Positions 26,527 through 35,748 of a DNA stretch of 64,000 nt are shown here, one piece after another; the first letter of the stretch is position 1; each line of letters starts with the position of its first letter. The translations under genes were made by a program, and so were the position numbers. The DNA is from Paenibacillus naphthalenovorans (GTDB taxonomy: Bacteria; Bacillota; Bacilli; Paenibacillales; NBRC-103111). The stretch covers positions 1 to 64,000 of the forward strand of contig NZ_FNDY01000025.1 in NCBI RefSeq assembly GCF_900099895.1. Direction: 5' to 3'. The notes beneath the pieces were generated by a model. The model made no database searches. It was not told where the DNA came from and saw only the letters and a program-made list of their open reading frames with translations.

Positions 26527-28302
26527 TTGAAATCACATGCAACAAGAGTTGAATTGATTGAAGTTGCACAAGGTCGCCGTCCCGCGGATCTGTTCATCAA
26601 GGGCGGTACGGTGATTAACGTGTACTCGGGCGAGTTCCTGCCGCAGAACGTGGCTATCTACAAAGACCGCATCGCTTATATCGGGAATAGCGAAGCGGCA
26701 ATAGGGGAACATACCCGGGTGATTCATGCCGAAGGGAAGTATGTCTCGCCGGGCTTTATCGAACCGCATGCACATCCATGGGTTGTATACAACCCTGTCA
26801 GCCTCACGATGAAATCGCTTTCATCGGGAACGACTACATTAGTGAACGATAATCTGTTTTTTTATCTCCATATGGGTGCTAGCGGGTTTAAAGCCATGCT
26901 GCAGGACCTTAGAGAATTGCCCGGAAATAATTTATGGCTCGTACGCCTGGTTTCGCAGGCGGAGTACCCGAGTGAGCGGGATGAGTTTAACGCCGGGGAC
27001 GTCCGTTCTTTGCTTGAGCTTGAGGAGGTCGTCGGTACGGCGGAGATCACCCGCTGGCCGCTCTTGTATAAAGGCGATCCGTTTGTGATAGATACGATCG
27101 AATATGCCAAGCGTCTGGGGAAAATATCGGATGGACATACGGCCGGCTGCTCCTATGAAAAGCTGAATTCGATCGTGGCTGCAGGCATTAGCGCCTGTCA
27201 CGAAGCGATTACCGCGCAAGAAGCTTTGGACCGGCTGCGTTTAGGCATGTGGACGACGCTGCGCAACAGCTCGCTGCGTCCGGATTTTCCCGAGATTATG
27301 AAGCTGATCACAGAAAATAAAGTGAGTACGAATCGTATTTTGCTGACGACCGATGGCCCTCACCCTGCCTTTATCGAGGAACAGGGCTCTGTCGACGGAC
27401 TGCTGAGAATAGCGGTGGAGCTTGGATTGACTCCGATTCAGGCTGTTCAAATGGCGACGATTAATCCGGCCACCTTTCTCGGCCTGGATCAGGAAATCGG
27501 CGGAATCGCTCCCGCCCGGCGGGCCGACGTGCTGATTTTGCCGAACCTGGTTGATTTTCGTCCGGAGCTGGTCATTTCCGCCGGTACCATCGTAGCGTCG
27601 AAAGGCCAAACGCTTGTATCTCCACCGGTCATCGATTGGATGAAATACGTGGCCAAACCGGCGTTTACCATGGAACGGACGTTACTGCAGCATCCGGATT
27701 TGTACCGTTATCCGCATACCTCTTCAGCCGAACCCGTACCGGTCATTTATTTTCAAAGCAACGTGATCACAAAGAAAAAAGATACGGAGCTGCCTGTTAA
27801 CAACGGGTATGCAGACCTGTCAAAGCATCCGGGGCTGGTGATGGCCAACCTGATCGACAGGGAAGGCCAATGGATCACCAAAGGCATTATGGAACGCTTT
27901 GCCGTAGATCTAGACGGGATGGCTTCCACCTATAATACGACGACACAATTGCTTGTCATCGGCAGGGATGCAGAGGCGATGGCGAAGGCGGCGGCACGTG
28001 TCCATGAGCTGGGCGGCGGTATTGTCATCGTAGACCGTGGAGAAATCATTGTAGAGATTCCGCTTCCGTTAGCCGGAATGATGACCACCGACCCTGAGTT
28101 TCACAAGGCGGTAGAGTATCAGGAAGTGCTGTTATCCGAGCTGAAGAAAAGGGGATTTCCTTTCCACGACATCCTGTATACGCTGCTGTTCCTGACATGC
28201 GATTTTCTTCCCGGGCTGCGATTAATTCCTCTTGGTCTTTATGACGTCAAGGCTGGCGGAGTCATTAAACCGGCCGCAGCGATAGAAACAGAAAGGGTGT
28301 AA
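26527..28302 (+). CDS. Adenine-deaminase-family amidohydrolase (YerA-like)
   Basis: A 591-residue metal-dependent hydrolase. The N-terminal metal site reads PGFIEPHAHPW near residue 80 in place of the HxHxESS of true adenine deaminases; this matches the YerA subgroup. The C-terminal adenine-deaminase domain is complete (GGGIVIVDRGE, PLPLAGMMT, HDILYTLLFLTCDFLPGLRL). TTG 26527 has AAGGAGGAG six bases upstream; ATG 26506 precedes that site. It sits between paaX and crotonase genes, so it may act on an amide or cyclic intermediate rather than adenine. That is inference. Confidence 0.82.
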   Translation: MKSHATRVELIEVAQGRRPADLFIKGGTVINVYSGEFLPQNVAIYKDRIAYIGNSEAAIGEHTRVIHAEGKYVSPGFIEPHAHPWVVYNPVSLTMKSLSSGTTTLVNDNLFFYLHMGASGFKAMLQDLRELPGNNLWLVRLVSQAEYPSERDEFNAGDVRSLLELEEVVGTAEITRWPLLYKGDPFVIDTIEYAKRLGKISDGHTAGCSYEKLNSIVAAGISACHEAITAQEALDRLRLGMWTTLRNSSLRPDFPEIMKLITENKVSTNRILLTTDGPHPAFIEEQGSVDGLLRIAVELGLTPIQAVQMATINPATFLGLDQEIGGIAPARRADVLILPNLVDFRPELVISAGTIVASKGQTLVSPPVIDWMKYVAKPAFTMERTLLQHPDLYRYPHTSSAEPVPVIYFQSNVITKKKDTELPVNNGYADLSKHPGLVMANLIDREGQWITKGIMERFAVDLDGMASTYNTTTQLLVIGRDAEAMAKAAARVHELGGGIVIVDRGEIIVEIPLPLAGMMTTDPEFHKAVEYQEVLLSELKKRGFPFHDILYTLLFLTCDFLPGLRLIPLGLYDVKAGGVIKPAAAIETERV

Positions 28303-28305
28303 GCC

Positions 28306-29076
28306 GTGAGCGAATATCAATGGATCGGCTTCTCGATCGAAGACAAGGTTGCCACTCTTGTATTACGAAGAGCTCCAGTCAATGTCATGAACATGGAAAT
28401 GATGGAGGAAATGGTTCACGCATTTAGTTCACTCCATGGCAATGAACATTTGAATGCGCTTGTCATCCGTGCGGAAGGAAAAGTATTCTCCGCAGGGGTT
28501 GCGGTGGAAGACCATCTGGGTGATAAAACGGAGCCGATGATTCATCTGTTTCACCGCATGTTCCACTGCCTTGCTGACGTTCCCTGCCCGACGATTGCCG
28601 TGGTCGACGGCGCAGCGCTTGGAGGCGGATGCGAGCTGGCTACGTTCTGCGATATCGTGCTTTCCAGCGAACGGGCGAAGTTCGGTCAGCCTGAGATTCA
28701 TCTGGCGCTGTTTCCACCCGTATCCATCGTGACCTTCCCCTGGATGACCGGCTATAACAGAACGATGGAGCTTTTATTGACGGGTGAGAGCATCAGTGCG
28801 GCCAAGGCTTATGAGTGGGGGCTGGTCAACCGGGTCGTTCCTCCAAGCGAGCTGGACGGCGCTCTGGAGCAGCTGCTCTCGCACTTGCGCACCAAAAGCG
28901 CCCTGGCTTTGCGTTTAACGCGAAAAACGGTCCGCGAATCCATGGCCCCATCCTTTGCTTCGGCGATCAAACCCGTGGAAAACATCTATTTAAGGGAACT
29001 GGTTCAATCCGCAGACGCTCAAGAAGGCTTGAAAGCGTTTTTGGAGAAGCGTCGGCCCGTTTGGCATAACAAATAG
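28306..29076 (+). CDS. Crotonase resembling cyclohexa-1,5-dienecarbonyl-CoA hydratase
   Basis: A 256-residue crotonase. It has KVFSAGVAVEDH, LGGGCELATFCDIVL and KFGQPEIHLALFPP, plus a C-terminal LEKRRPVWHNK. The GVxVxDH and QPEI-x4-FPP pattern is that of cyclohexadienoyl-CoA hydratases from anaerobic benzoyl-CoA degradation, more than of straight-chain enoyl-CoA hydratases. Both catalytic-position glutamates are present. GTG 28306 is three bases after the previous stop. A hydratase for cyclic dienoyl-CoA would be unexpected beside an oxygenase, which is why it is notable. Confidence 0.8.
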   Translation: MSEYQWIGFSIEDKVATLVLRRAPVNVMNMEMMEEMVHAFSSLHGNEHLNALVIRAEGKVFSAGVAVEDHLGDKTEPMIHLFHRMFHCLADVPCPTIAVVDGAALGGGCELATFCDIVLSSERAKFGQPEIHLALFPPVSIVTFPWMTGYNRTMELLLTGESISAAKAYEWGLVNRVVPPSELDGALEQLLSHLRTKSALALRLTRKTVRESMAPSFASAIKPVENIYLRELVQSADAQEGLKAFLEKRRPVWHNK

Positions 29077-29092
29077 AGAGGCGCGCTTGAAG

Positions 29093-30076
29093 ATGGAGCA
29101 GATTAGAAAAGGGCTATTCCGAATACCTATTCCGGTGCCGTTCCCGATGAAGTACATCTATTGCTATCTGGCGATAGGACAGCAAGGGATTGTCATGATC
29201 GATGCGGGTTTTAACTATAAGGACGCACAAGAGGCATGGAAACAGGCGTTTACCGAGCTGAGGATTCAGCCGAAAGATATCGAGGTCATTTACCTCACCC
29301 ATTTTCATCCGGATCATTTCGGTTTGTCGGGATGGATGCAGGAATGGACCGGCGCCCCGGTCTATATCAGTGAAGCGGACATGGCGATGGTGGACAGGGC
29401 ATGGAGAAACGGCGATGTTCAAGCCAAGCTTGTGGGGCAAATGGGCAAAGAGAATGGCGTTCCCGAGTCGTTGGCCGAGCAAATTGTTGAACATATGCTG
29501 AAGCTCCATGACCATGTGCTTCCCCTGCCTGAGCTCAGGCCGATGACGATGACGGAAGTAAGACTGGGCGATGAACTCTGGCAGGTGATTCCGACACCGG
29601 GTCACAGCGACGGACATCGTTGCTTCTATCAATCGGAGAACCGGTTGCTGCTCGCGGGAGATCATATTCTGGATAAAATTACACCGAATATCAGCTTGTG
29701 GCCCGGAGGCCGGTCCAATCCCCTGGAAGACTACGTTCAATCGCTGCAGCAAACGGCGGTGCTTGATATCTCGCTGGCGCTTCCGGCGCACGGCAAGCTG
29801 ATCGATAACATTCCACAACGGGTATCGCAATTATTGGAGCATCATCAGCAGCGGTTAGAGCAAATGCGGGGGCTTGTGAGGCAGGGGAGGACCGCTTATG
29901 AAGTGGCCTCGGATGTGTTCCGGCATAAGGAGCTGACCCCGCACCAATGGCGGTTCGCTATGGCGGAGACCCTTGCTCATCTGGAATGTCTGGCGTTTCA
30001 AGGAAGATTGAATAAAAGTAAAGACGGTCAACTCAACATTTACACCCAAGCGAATCCCGACGAAATGTTTCTATAA
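29093..30076 (+). CDS. MBL-fold metallo-hydrolase 1
   Basis: A 327-residue metallo-beta-lactamase-fold protein. The metal site is clear: THFHPDHFG near residue 70, the third His in TPGHSDGH near 172, and Asp in LLAGDHIL. A C-terminal helical part (YEVASDVFRHKELTPHQWRF) is typical of acyl-CoA or glyoxalase-II-like hydrolases found with catabolic genes. ATG 29093 or TTG 29087 could start it after AGAGAGG. It probably cleaves a thioester or lactone in the pathway. A second member lies at 35749. Confidence 0.85.
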   Translation: MEQIRKGLFRIPIPVPFPMKYIYCYLAIGQQGIVMIDAGFNYKDAQEAWKQAFTELRIQPKDIEVIYLTHFHPDHFGLSGWMQEWTGAPVYISEADMAMVDRAWRNGDVQAKLVGQMGKENGVPESLAEQIVEHMLKLHDHVLPLPELRPMTMTEVRLGDELWQVIPTPGHSDGHRCFYQSENRLLLAGDHILDKITPNISLWPGGRSNPLEDYVQSLQQTAVLDISLALPAHGKLIDNIPQRVSQLLEHHQQRLEQMRGLVRQGRTAYEVASDVFRHKELTPHQWRFAMAETLAHLECLAFQGRLNKSKDGQLNIYTQANPDEMFL

Positions 30077-30146
30077 GGATTCCAACGAAAAAAATCTTTT
30101 TCCCTCCGTGTTCCATAGTTATAAAAATATATAGGGGTGATCAAGG

Positions 30147-31382
30147 ATGAAAAAAGTAAAAGGGAGTTTATTGATCGTTTTGGCTTTATGTTTGGTATTC
30201 GTTACGGCCTGTGGCCAGTCGGCGGGAACAACAACCCCAAGTAACAGTCCCGGTACAGGCGACGCTTCAACTCCCACTGCAAATGGTAAGGACCCTGTAA
30301 AAGTAGGAGCCATTTTGCCTTACTCCGGTGTCTACGCTTCTCTGGGTGAGAATTTGACCCGAGGCATGGAGCTTTATTTTGAAAGCGTGAACTGGGAAGC
30401 TGCAGGTAGAAAAATCACGCTCATTAAAGAAGATGAAGAGAACGATCCTCAGGGGGCGCTTCGTAAATTACGCAAGCTGATGGAAAAAGACAATATCGAT
30501 ATTTTGACCGGTCCTGTAAGTACGGCTGTCGCTTACGCCTTGCGCGATGAAGTGGACAGCAAAAAGCTGCCGTTTCTCGTATCTCACGCCGGCGGCAACG
30601 ATTTGACGAGAACCAAACGCAGCGACTACATTTGGCGTTCATCGTTCAGCTCCTGGCAAATCGGGAACTCGATGGGGAAATACGCCTATGATCACATTGC
30701 CAAAAAGATTTATGTAACCGCTGCCGACTACGCCTTCGGCAAAGAGGTGGCAGGCGCCTTCAAAGAAGCGTTTACGGCTGCCGGCGGCGAGATTGTCGGT
30801 GAAGTGTATCCGCCTCTGGGCTCGAATGACTATGCTTCTTACTTAACGCAGATCAAAGGCAAAAAACCGGAAGCCGTGTATGCTTTCTTCGCCGGCGCCG
30901 ACGCCGTGCGATTTGTCAAACAGTATGAGCAGTACGGCCTGAAAGGACAAATTCCGCTGATCGGCTCCGGATGGTTAAATGCGGAGGACATTCGCCCTGA
31001 ACAAGGCAATTCCCCGGAAGGCATCACCAGTACCATGTTCTGGGATTATCATCTGGATACGCCGGAGAACAAAGCGTTCGTTGCAGCCTATGAGAAGAAG
31101 TACAATGCGCGTCCGAGCATCGAATCGGTTGAAGGCTATGACGCCGCACGCGTCATTGTCGAAGCCTTGAAAAGCTTGAACGGAGATACGTCCGATAAGC
31201 AAAAATTGTCTCAAGCGATCGGCAAGGTTCAATTTACAAGTCCTCGCGGACCGATCCAATTCGATCCGGAGACGCATCATGTGATTCAAAAGTTGTACCT
31301 GATCAAAACAGAAATTCAAAACGGCAAGACAGAGAACAAGGTTGTTGAAGAGATCGGGGAAATTAAAGATCCAGGGAAATGA
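30147..31382 (+). CDS. Branched-chain-amino-acid-type ABC transporter substrate-binding lipoprotein
   Basis: A 411-residue periplasmic-binding-protein family I receptor (LivJ/LivK type). The signal peptide ends with the lipobox VTAC near residue 22, followed by a Thr/Ser/Gly linker. Ligand-domain marks are VGAILPYSGVYASLG near 52, LVSHAGGNDLTRT and ESVEGYDAARVIVEAL. ATG 30147 follows AGGGGTG. It begins a five-gene transport set. Liv-type systems next to aromatic genes commonly carry aromatic acids, so the cargo here is more likely an aromatic acid than an amino acid. Confidence 0.92.
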   Translation: MKKVKGSLLIVLALCLVFVTACGQSAGTTTPSNSPGTGDASTPTANGKDPVKVGAILPYSGVYASLGENLTRGMELYFESVNWEAAGRKITLIKEDEENDPQGALRKLRKLMEKDNIDILTGPVSTAVAYALRDEVDSKKLPFLVSHAGGNDLTRTKRSDYIWRSSFSSWQIGNSMGKYAYDHIAKKIYVTAADYAFGKEVAGAFKEAFTAAGGEIVGEVYPPLGSNDYASYLTQIKGKKPEAVYAFFAGADAVRFVKQYEQYGLKGQIPLIGSGWLNAEDIRPEQGNSPEGITSTMFWDYHLDTPENKAFVAAYEKKYNARPSIESVEGYDAARVIVEALKSLNGDTSDKQKLSQAIGKVQFTSPRGPIQFDPETHHVIQKLYLIKTEIQNGKTENKVVEEIGEIKDPGK

Positions 31383-31421
31383 CGGGAAGGCCTTGATAGC
31401 CCCGCACCATGAAGGAGAGGG

Positions 31422-32294
31422 ATGGTCTTGGATATTATAGCTATACAGTTAGTCAACGGTTTGTCATATGGTCTGCTCCTTTTTATGATTACCATCGGTT
31501 TGTCGTTAATCTTCGGAATAATGGGCGTTTTGAATTTGGCCCATGGTTCTCTTTACATGATAGGGGCCTATCTGGCCCTTAGCATTACTCAGCATATTGC
31601 TCCCAACTTTATGTATGCGCTGCTTCTGGCTCCCATTTTTGTCGCCGTTATCAGTTTCCTGCTTGAAATTTGCCTGCTGCGCCCCACTTATAAATTAGGG
31701 CACTTGTCGCAAGTGCTTCTGACCTTCGGAGTAGCCTACATTCTTCACGATGTGGTTCGTTTAATCTGGGGCGCCAATGTCAAATCCTTGACGCTTCCCC
31801 CTTGGTTAAGCGGGTCCGTAGAGCTGTTCGGTCAAACCTTTCCTCTATACCGCATACTGATTATGGGCTTTGGTCTGCTGGTTGCCGCCGTCATGTGGTA
31901 CCTGCAGGAAAAAACCAGATGGGGAGCCATTATTCGTGCCGGCTTAAGCAACCGCGAGATGGTAAGCGGGCTGGGCATTAACATCAAAATCGTGTTCTCC
32001 GTCGTCTTTGCCATCGGAGGACTTCTGGCCGGACTCGGCGGTGTGGCCGCAGGTCCGGTGCTGGGGCTCTATCTGGGAATGGAATTTGAAGTGCTGATCC
32101 TTGCGCTGGTGATCCTGGTGGTCGGGGGACTGGGGTCCATCACCGGCACATTGCTTGCCGGCTTGATTGTCGGCGTAGTGGAAACCTTCGGCAAGGTGCT
32201 GTTTCCGCAGCTGAGCTTGCTCATCATTTTCGGACTGATGGCTCTCGTTCTGGTTGTAAAACCTACCGGAATGTTAGGAAAGCAGGTGCATTGA
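31422..32294 (+). CDS. livH: Liv-type ABC transporter permease LivH
   Basis: A 290-residue membrane permease with about eight hydrophobic segments. Family signatures are NGLSYGLLLFMITIGLSLIF near the start, MGVLNLAHGSLYMIGAY and GLGSITGTLLAGLIVG. It may start at ATG 31422 or TTG 31428 after AAGGAGAGG. Its TGA overlaps the ATG of livM. It forms the heterodimeric channel with LivM. Confidence 0.92.
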   Translation: MVLDIIAIQLVNGLSYGLLLFMITIGLSLIFGIMGVLNLAHGSLYMIGAYLALSITQHIAPNFMYALLLAPIFVAVISFLLEICLLRPTYKLGHLSQVLLTFGVAYILHDVVRLIWGANVKSLTLPPWLSGSVELFGQTFPLYRILIMGFGLLVAAVMWYLQEKTRWGAIIRAGLSNREMVSGLGINIKIVFSVVFAIGGLLAGLGGVAAGPVLGLYLGMEFEVLILALVILVVGGLGSITGTLLAGLIVGVVETFGKVLFPQLSLLIIFGLMALVLVVKPTGMLGKQVH

Positions 32295-33304
32295 TGGCTG
32301 GATTGAAAAAGAACCCGGTGGTCTTCTTAGTCCTTTTGGTTGCGCTTTGCATTGCTCCTTTTATCATGTCCAATTATTTCCTCAGCATTCTGGTTGAAAT
32401 CTTAATTCTGGGCATTTTTGCTCTCAGCTTGAATATCCTGGTAGGTTATACCGGTTTGGTATCGCTCGGACATGCGGCATTTTTCGGTGTGGGGGCGTAT
32501 ACCTCCAGTCTGATTGCGATCCATTACACCTCGAATGTATTCGTCACTTTAATTGCGGGAATCCTTTTATCGCTGATGATGGCCGGTATGATCGGATTTT
32601 TCTGCAACCGGGTCAACGGATTTTATTTTCTGATGCTTACCCTCGCTTTTTCACAAATGTTTTATGCGCTCGTGTATCGTTGGGGCAGTCTGACCCAAGG
32701 GGACAACGGATTATCCGGAATTCCAAAGCCTACGCTATGGGTCAATGGGCTGTTGGATAGTCCGATCGCGTTTTATTTCTTTATCCTGATCATCTTTTTG
32801 ATCGTTTTCATCGGTCTGAGCGTGATTCTGCATTCCCCACTGGGCCAAATTTTCGTCGGCATCCGGGAGAACGAAACCAGGGTCAGAGTCATGGGCTACA
32901 ATACGACGATCTATAAAAACATTTCTTTTATTCTGGCGGGAGGAATAGGCGGGTTGGCCGGAAGCCTGTATGCCTTTTTCAACGGATTTATATCTCCAAA
33001 AGATATTTATTGGACGATGTCCGGGGAAGTTCTGATTATGGTGCTGGTCGGAGGCGTCGGAACGTTGATCGGTCCGGTGCTGGGGGCGGCTTTTATCGTC
33101 ATCCTGGAAACGTTCGTCAGCTCCTATACGGATATGTGGATGCTCATTGTCGGTATGACGTTCATCCTGTTCGTTATTTTTATTCCGAAAGGCATTGTCA
33201 GTATCGGGTCATTGTGGAATGAACGGAAAAACGTTAATCAGGGGAAGGGTAACGAGAAAGAGTTGAAGGTCAGGATGAGCGGGGTGATTCAGGATGAGAA
33301 ATGA
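32294..33304 (+). CDS. livM: Liv-type ABC transporter permease LivM
   Basis: A 336-residue permease. GYTGLVSLGHAAFFGVGAYT near residue 48 and GGVGTLIGPVLGAAF near 255 are typical of LivM. ATG 32294 overlaps the livH stop by one base. The C-terminal 30 residues are charged and cytoplasmic, and the end overlaps livG by 11 bases. Confidence 0.92.
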   Translation: MAGLKKNPVVFLVLLVALCIAPFIMSNYFLSILVEILILGIFALSLNILVGYTGLVSLGHAAFFGVGAYTSSLIAIHYTSNVFVTLIAGILLSLMMAGMIGFFCNRVNGFYFLMLTLAFSQMFYALVYRWGSLTQGDNGLSGIPKPTLWVNGLLDSPIAFYFFILIIFLIVFIGLSVILHSPLGQIFVGIRENETRVRVMGYNTTIYKNISFILAGGIGGLAGSLYAFFNGFISPKDIYWTMSGEVLIMVLVGGVGTLIGPVLGAAFIVILETFVSSYTDMWMLIVGMTFILFVIFIPKGIVSIGSLWNERKNVNQGKGNEKELKVRMSGVIQDEK

Positions 33305-34076
33305 AGAGCATTCCATCGTGGCGGATCATGCGCTGCGTGTAGAAGGGATCGGCAAGCGATTCGGCGGTCTGGAGATATTAAAAGACATTACCTTTGCCGT
33401 TCAACCGGGTGAACGCCGAGCCTTCATCGGACCGAACGGAGCGGGGAAGTCGACCTTGTTTAACATGATTGCCGGAGATTTGGCGGCGTCCAGCGGAGAT
33501 ATTTACTATTTTAATGAGAATATTTCCCGGGTACCCAACCATCAACGGGTCAGAAAAGGCATGGTGAGGACTTTTCAAAAAAGCAATCTGCTTCAAGAGC
33601 TGACCGTGCTGGATAACCTGCTGCTGGTGCTGCAGGTGAAGTTTGGGCTCCATCATGTTTGGTTTCGCAAAAGAACCGCCCGACAATTTCCGGAGCTGTA
33701 CAGCCGGGCAGAGCAGCTCTTGGATACTTGGGGGCTTGCGGACCGGAAGGACACCGTGGTCAAAAAGCTTTCCTACGGAGAGCAAAGGCAGGTCGAGATT
33801 ATGCTGGGCATTGCGACGGAGCCCAAAGTACTGCTGTTGGATGAACCGACCGCCGGCATGTCCAACACGGAAACCCAGCATATTCTGAAGCTGCTGCAAA
33901 ATATGCCCAGAGACCTGACGCTGTTGATCATTGAGCATGATATGGAGGTTGTATTCGGGCTGGCTGACCGCATTTCGGTTCTATATAACGGGAATATTTT
34001 CCTGGAAGGCGATCCTCAGATGATTAAGACGGATCTCAGAGTATATGAAATTTATTTTGGAAAGGAGGGGGCATAA
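33294..34076 (+). CDS. livG: Liv-type ABC transporter ATPase LivG
   Basis: A 260-residue ATP-binding subunit. Walker A is GPNGAGKST near residue 43, the Q-loop segment is MVRTFQKSNL, the signature is LSYGEQRQVEI and Walker B is VLLLDEPTAGM with the switch His in IIEHDM. ATG 33294 lies within the end of livM. It pairs with LivF. Confidence 0.93.
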   Translation: MRNEEHSIVADHALRVEGIGKRFGGLEILKDITFAVQPGERRAFIGPNGAGKSTLFNMIAGDLAASSGDIYYFNENISRVPNHQRVRKGMVRTFQKSNLLQELTVLDNLLLVLQVKFGLHHVWFRKRTARQFPELYSRAEQLLDTWGLADRKDTVVKKLSYGEQRQVEIMLGIATEPKVLLLDEPTAGMSNTETQHILKLLQNMPRDLTLLIIEHDMEVVFGLADRISVLYNGNIFLEGDPQMIKTDLRVYEIYFGKEGA

Positions 34077-34077
34077 G

Positions 34078-34779
34078 ATGCTTCAGGTGGATAATATTCA
34101 TTCCTATTACGGAGACAGCCATGTGCTGCAGGGCGTTTCCGTAAACGTGAAAAAAGGCTCGCTTTCCGTGCTGCTGGGACGTAACGGCATGGGAAAAACG
34201 ACGACCATCCGCTCTATTATCGGCTTTACCCCTCCAAGACAAGGGAAAATCCGGTTTCAGGGAAACGAGATTCAGAAGCTGCCCTCGTACCGGGTGGCGC
34301 AGTTGGGAATCGGATTGGTTCCGCAGGGAAGAGGCGTGTTTCCCAATCTTACGGTAAAGGAAAATCTGACGATCGCCGCCCGGAACAGCTCCAGAAGAGG
34401 CTGGACATTAGACAGGATTTATGAGCTGTTTCCCCGTCTGAAGGAACGGGCGTCCTCCATGGGAGGAAATCTCAGCGGGGGCGAGCAGCAAATGCTGACC
34501 ATAGGCCGTGCGTTAATGACCAATCCCGATCTATTGCTGCTGGATGAACCGTCGGAGGGCTTGTCGCCGCTGATGGTGCAGGAGGTCGAGAACATTATCT
34601 CCGCCTTGAAGCAGGAAGGCCTTTCCATGCTGATGGTGGAGCAGAATATATCTATGGCTTTGCATGTAGCCGATTGGGTATATGTGATGTGTAAAGGGGA
34701 AGTCGTATTCGATGGGTCCCCCGATGATTTAAAGCGGAATGACGAAGTAAAGCACAAATATTTAGGCATGAGCAGTTAA
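34078..34779 (+). CDS. livF: Liv-type ABC transporter ATPase LivF
   Basis: A 233-residue ATPase, the usual LivF length from ATG 34078, which follows AAGGAGGGGG. Walker A is GRNGMGKTT near residue 36, the signature is LSGGEQQMLTI and Walker B is LLLLDEPSEGL. It begins one base after the livG stop. An in-frame extension 33 bases upstream would run into livG and has no site. Confidence 0.93.
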   Translation: MLQVDNIHSYYGDSHVLQGVSVNVKKGSLSVLLGRNGMGKTTTIRSIIGFTPPRQGKIRFQGNEIQKLPSYRVAQLGIGLVPQGRGVFPNLTVKENLTIAARNSSRRGWTLDRIYELFPRLKERASSMGGNLSGGEQQMLTIGRALMTNPDLLLLDEPSEGLSPLMVQEVENIISALKQEGLSMLMVEQNISMALHVADWVYVMCKGEVVFDGSPDDLKRNDEVKHKYLGMSS

Positions 34780-34875
34780 CCGGACGAGGAACGATGGGGA
34801 AGATGGTGTTCATCAGGGCCTTCGCTGCTTTACCGCAGCCATAAAATAGGTTAGCCCATCATCGGAGGGATGTAC

Positions 34876-35700
34876 TTGAATCAACTGTTAGCCCATTTCT
34901 GCGCCATAGCGCCTTTTTGGAATTCTCTTTCGCAGGAAGATACGACGATCGGCGTATCGGATACCGAAAAGTTTCTGGAGTATATTCCTGGCCGAACCTT
35001 TACTTTAGGTCTTAAAGCCGGCGACCCCATTAAGCCGGGAGGCATTACCCATCGAACCCTGACCAGCGGGACGCGGCAAATCGGGTATGTGCCCAGGGAA
35101 GTGTTTGGCGTGCCCACCATTGCGATCGGCCTGCCTGTTTATGACGGGGACCGCCTTGTCGGGTGCATATCCACGGCGATTACACGCGAAAAGCAGGAGC
35201 AGTTATTTCATGCCGCTGAACGATTGTCGTCGTCCATGCAGCATTTAGCCGCCACTTCGCAGCAGTTCAGCGCCTCCTCTGCCGAAGTGGAACGCATTAT
35301 TTCGCAAATTGCGGACCAAACCGTACGCTTAAGCCAAAATATTGACGGCATTGAAAGCATCACCAACCTGTTAAAGGAAGTATCGGTGCGGACTCATCTG
35401 CTGAGCATCAATACCAAGATTGAAACGGCTCACTTGGGCGACAAGGGCAAGGCGATGGGCGTAGTAGCCCAAGAAATTAACAAACTGTCCGCCGATACGA
35501 AGGAATCTTCAACATCGATTGCACATATGCTTGCTGAAATTGCGTCGGCCGTACAAATGATCAATGACCGAATGCAGATGGTCCACAAGATTGTATCCGA
35601 ACAGCTGGATGGAATTGTAGACATCGCCAGAACGACAAGCGATTTAGCGGAGCATGCCGAGAAACTGCACCGGTTGTCCGAATTTGTTGCCGCCGACTAA
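34876..35700 (+). CDS. Soluble chemoreceptor-like protein within the catabolic block
   Basis: A 274-residue protein without membrane segments. Residues 1-115 form a small sensor-like domain (VSDTEKFLEYIPGR, then a REVFGVPTIAIGLPVYDGDRLVG segment). The rest is a short methyl-accepting chemotaxis signalling domain whose tip reads THLLSINTKIETAHLGDKG, a diverged form of the usual [19 protein letters not shown] 34876 has GGAGGG at proper spacing; ATG 34870 touches the site. Small cytoplasmic receptors such as YfmS of Bacillus have a like length. Lying between livF and an MBL gene, it may link taxis to uptake or metabolism of the substrate. Confidence 0.8.
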   Translation: MNQLLAHFCAIAPFWNSLSQEDTTIGVSDTEKFLEYIPGRTFTLGLKAGDPIKPGGITHRTLTSGTRQIGYVPREVFGVPTIAIGLPVYDGDRLVGCISTAITREKQEQLFHAAERLSSSMQHLAATSQQFSASSAEVERIISQIADQTVRLSQNIDGIESITNLLKEVSVRTHLLSINTKIETAHLGDKGKAMGVVAQEINKLSADTKESSTSIAHMLAEIASAVQMINDRMQMVHKIVSEQLDGIVDIARTTSDLAEHAEKLHRLSEFVAAD

Positions 35701-35748
35701 TGTGGGCTGTGCTCTCCACAGCTTCACGGTAAAGGGGGAAGGTAACCA

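Noticed and set aside
26527-28302. True adenine deaminase (ade)
   Set aside because: The metal motif is PHAHPW rather than HxHxESS, and the gene sits in an aromatic operon; kept as YerA-like only.
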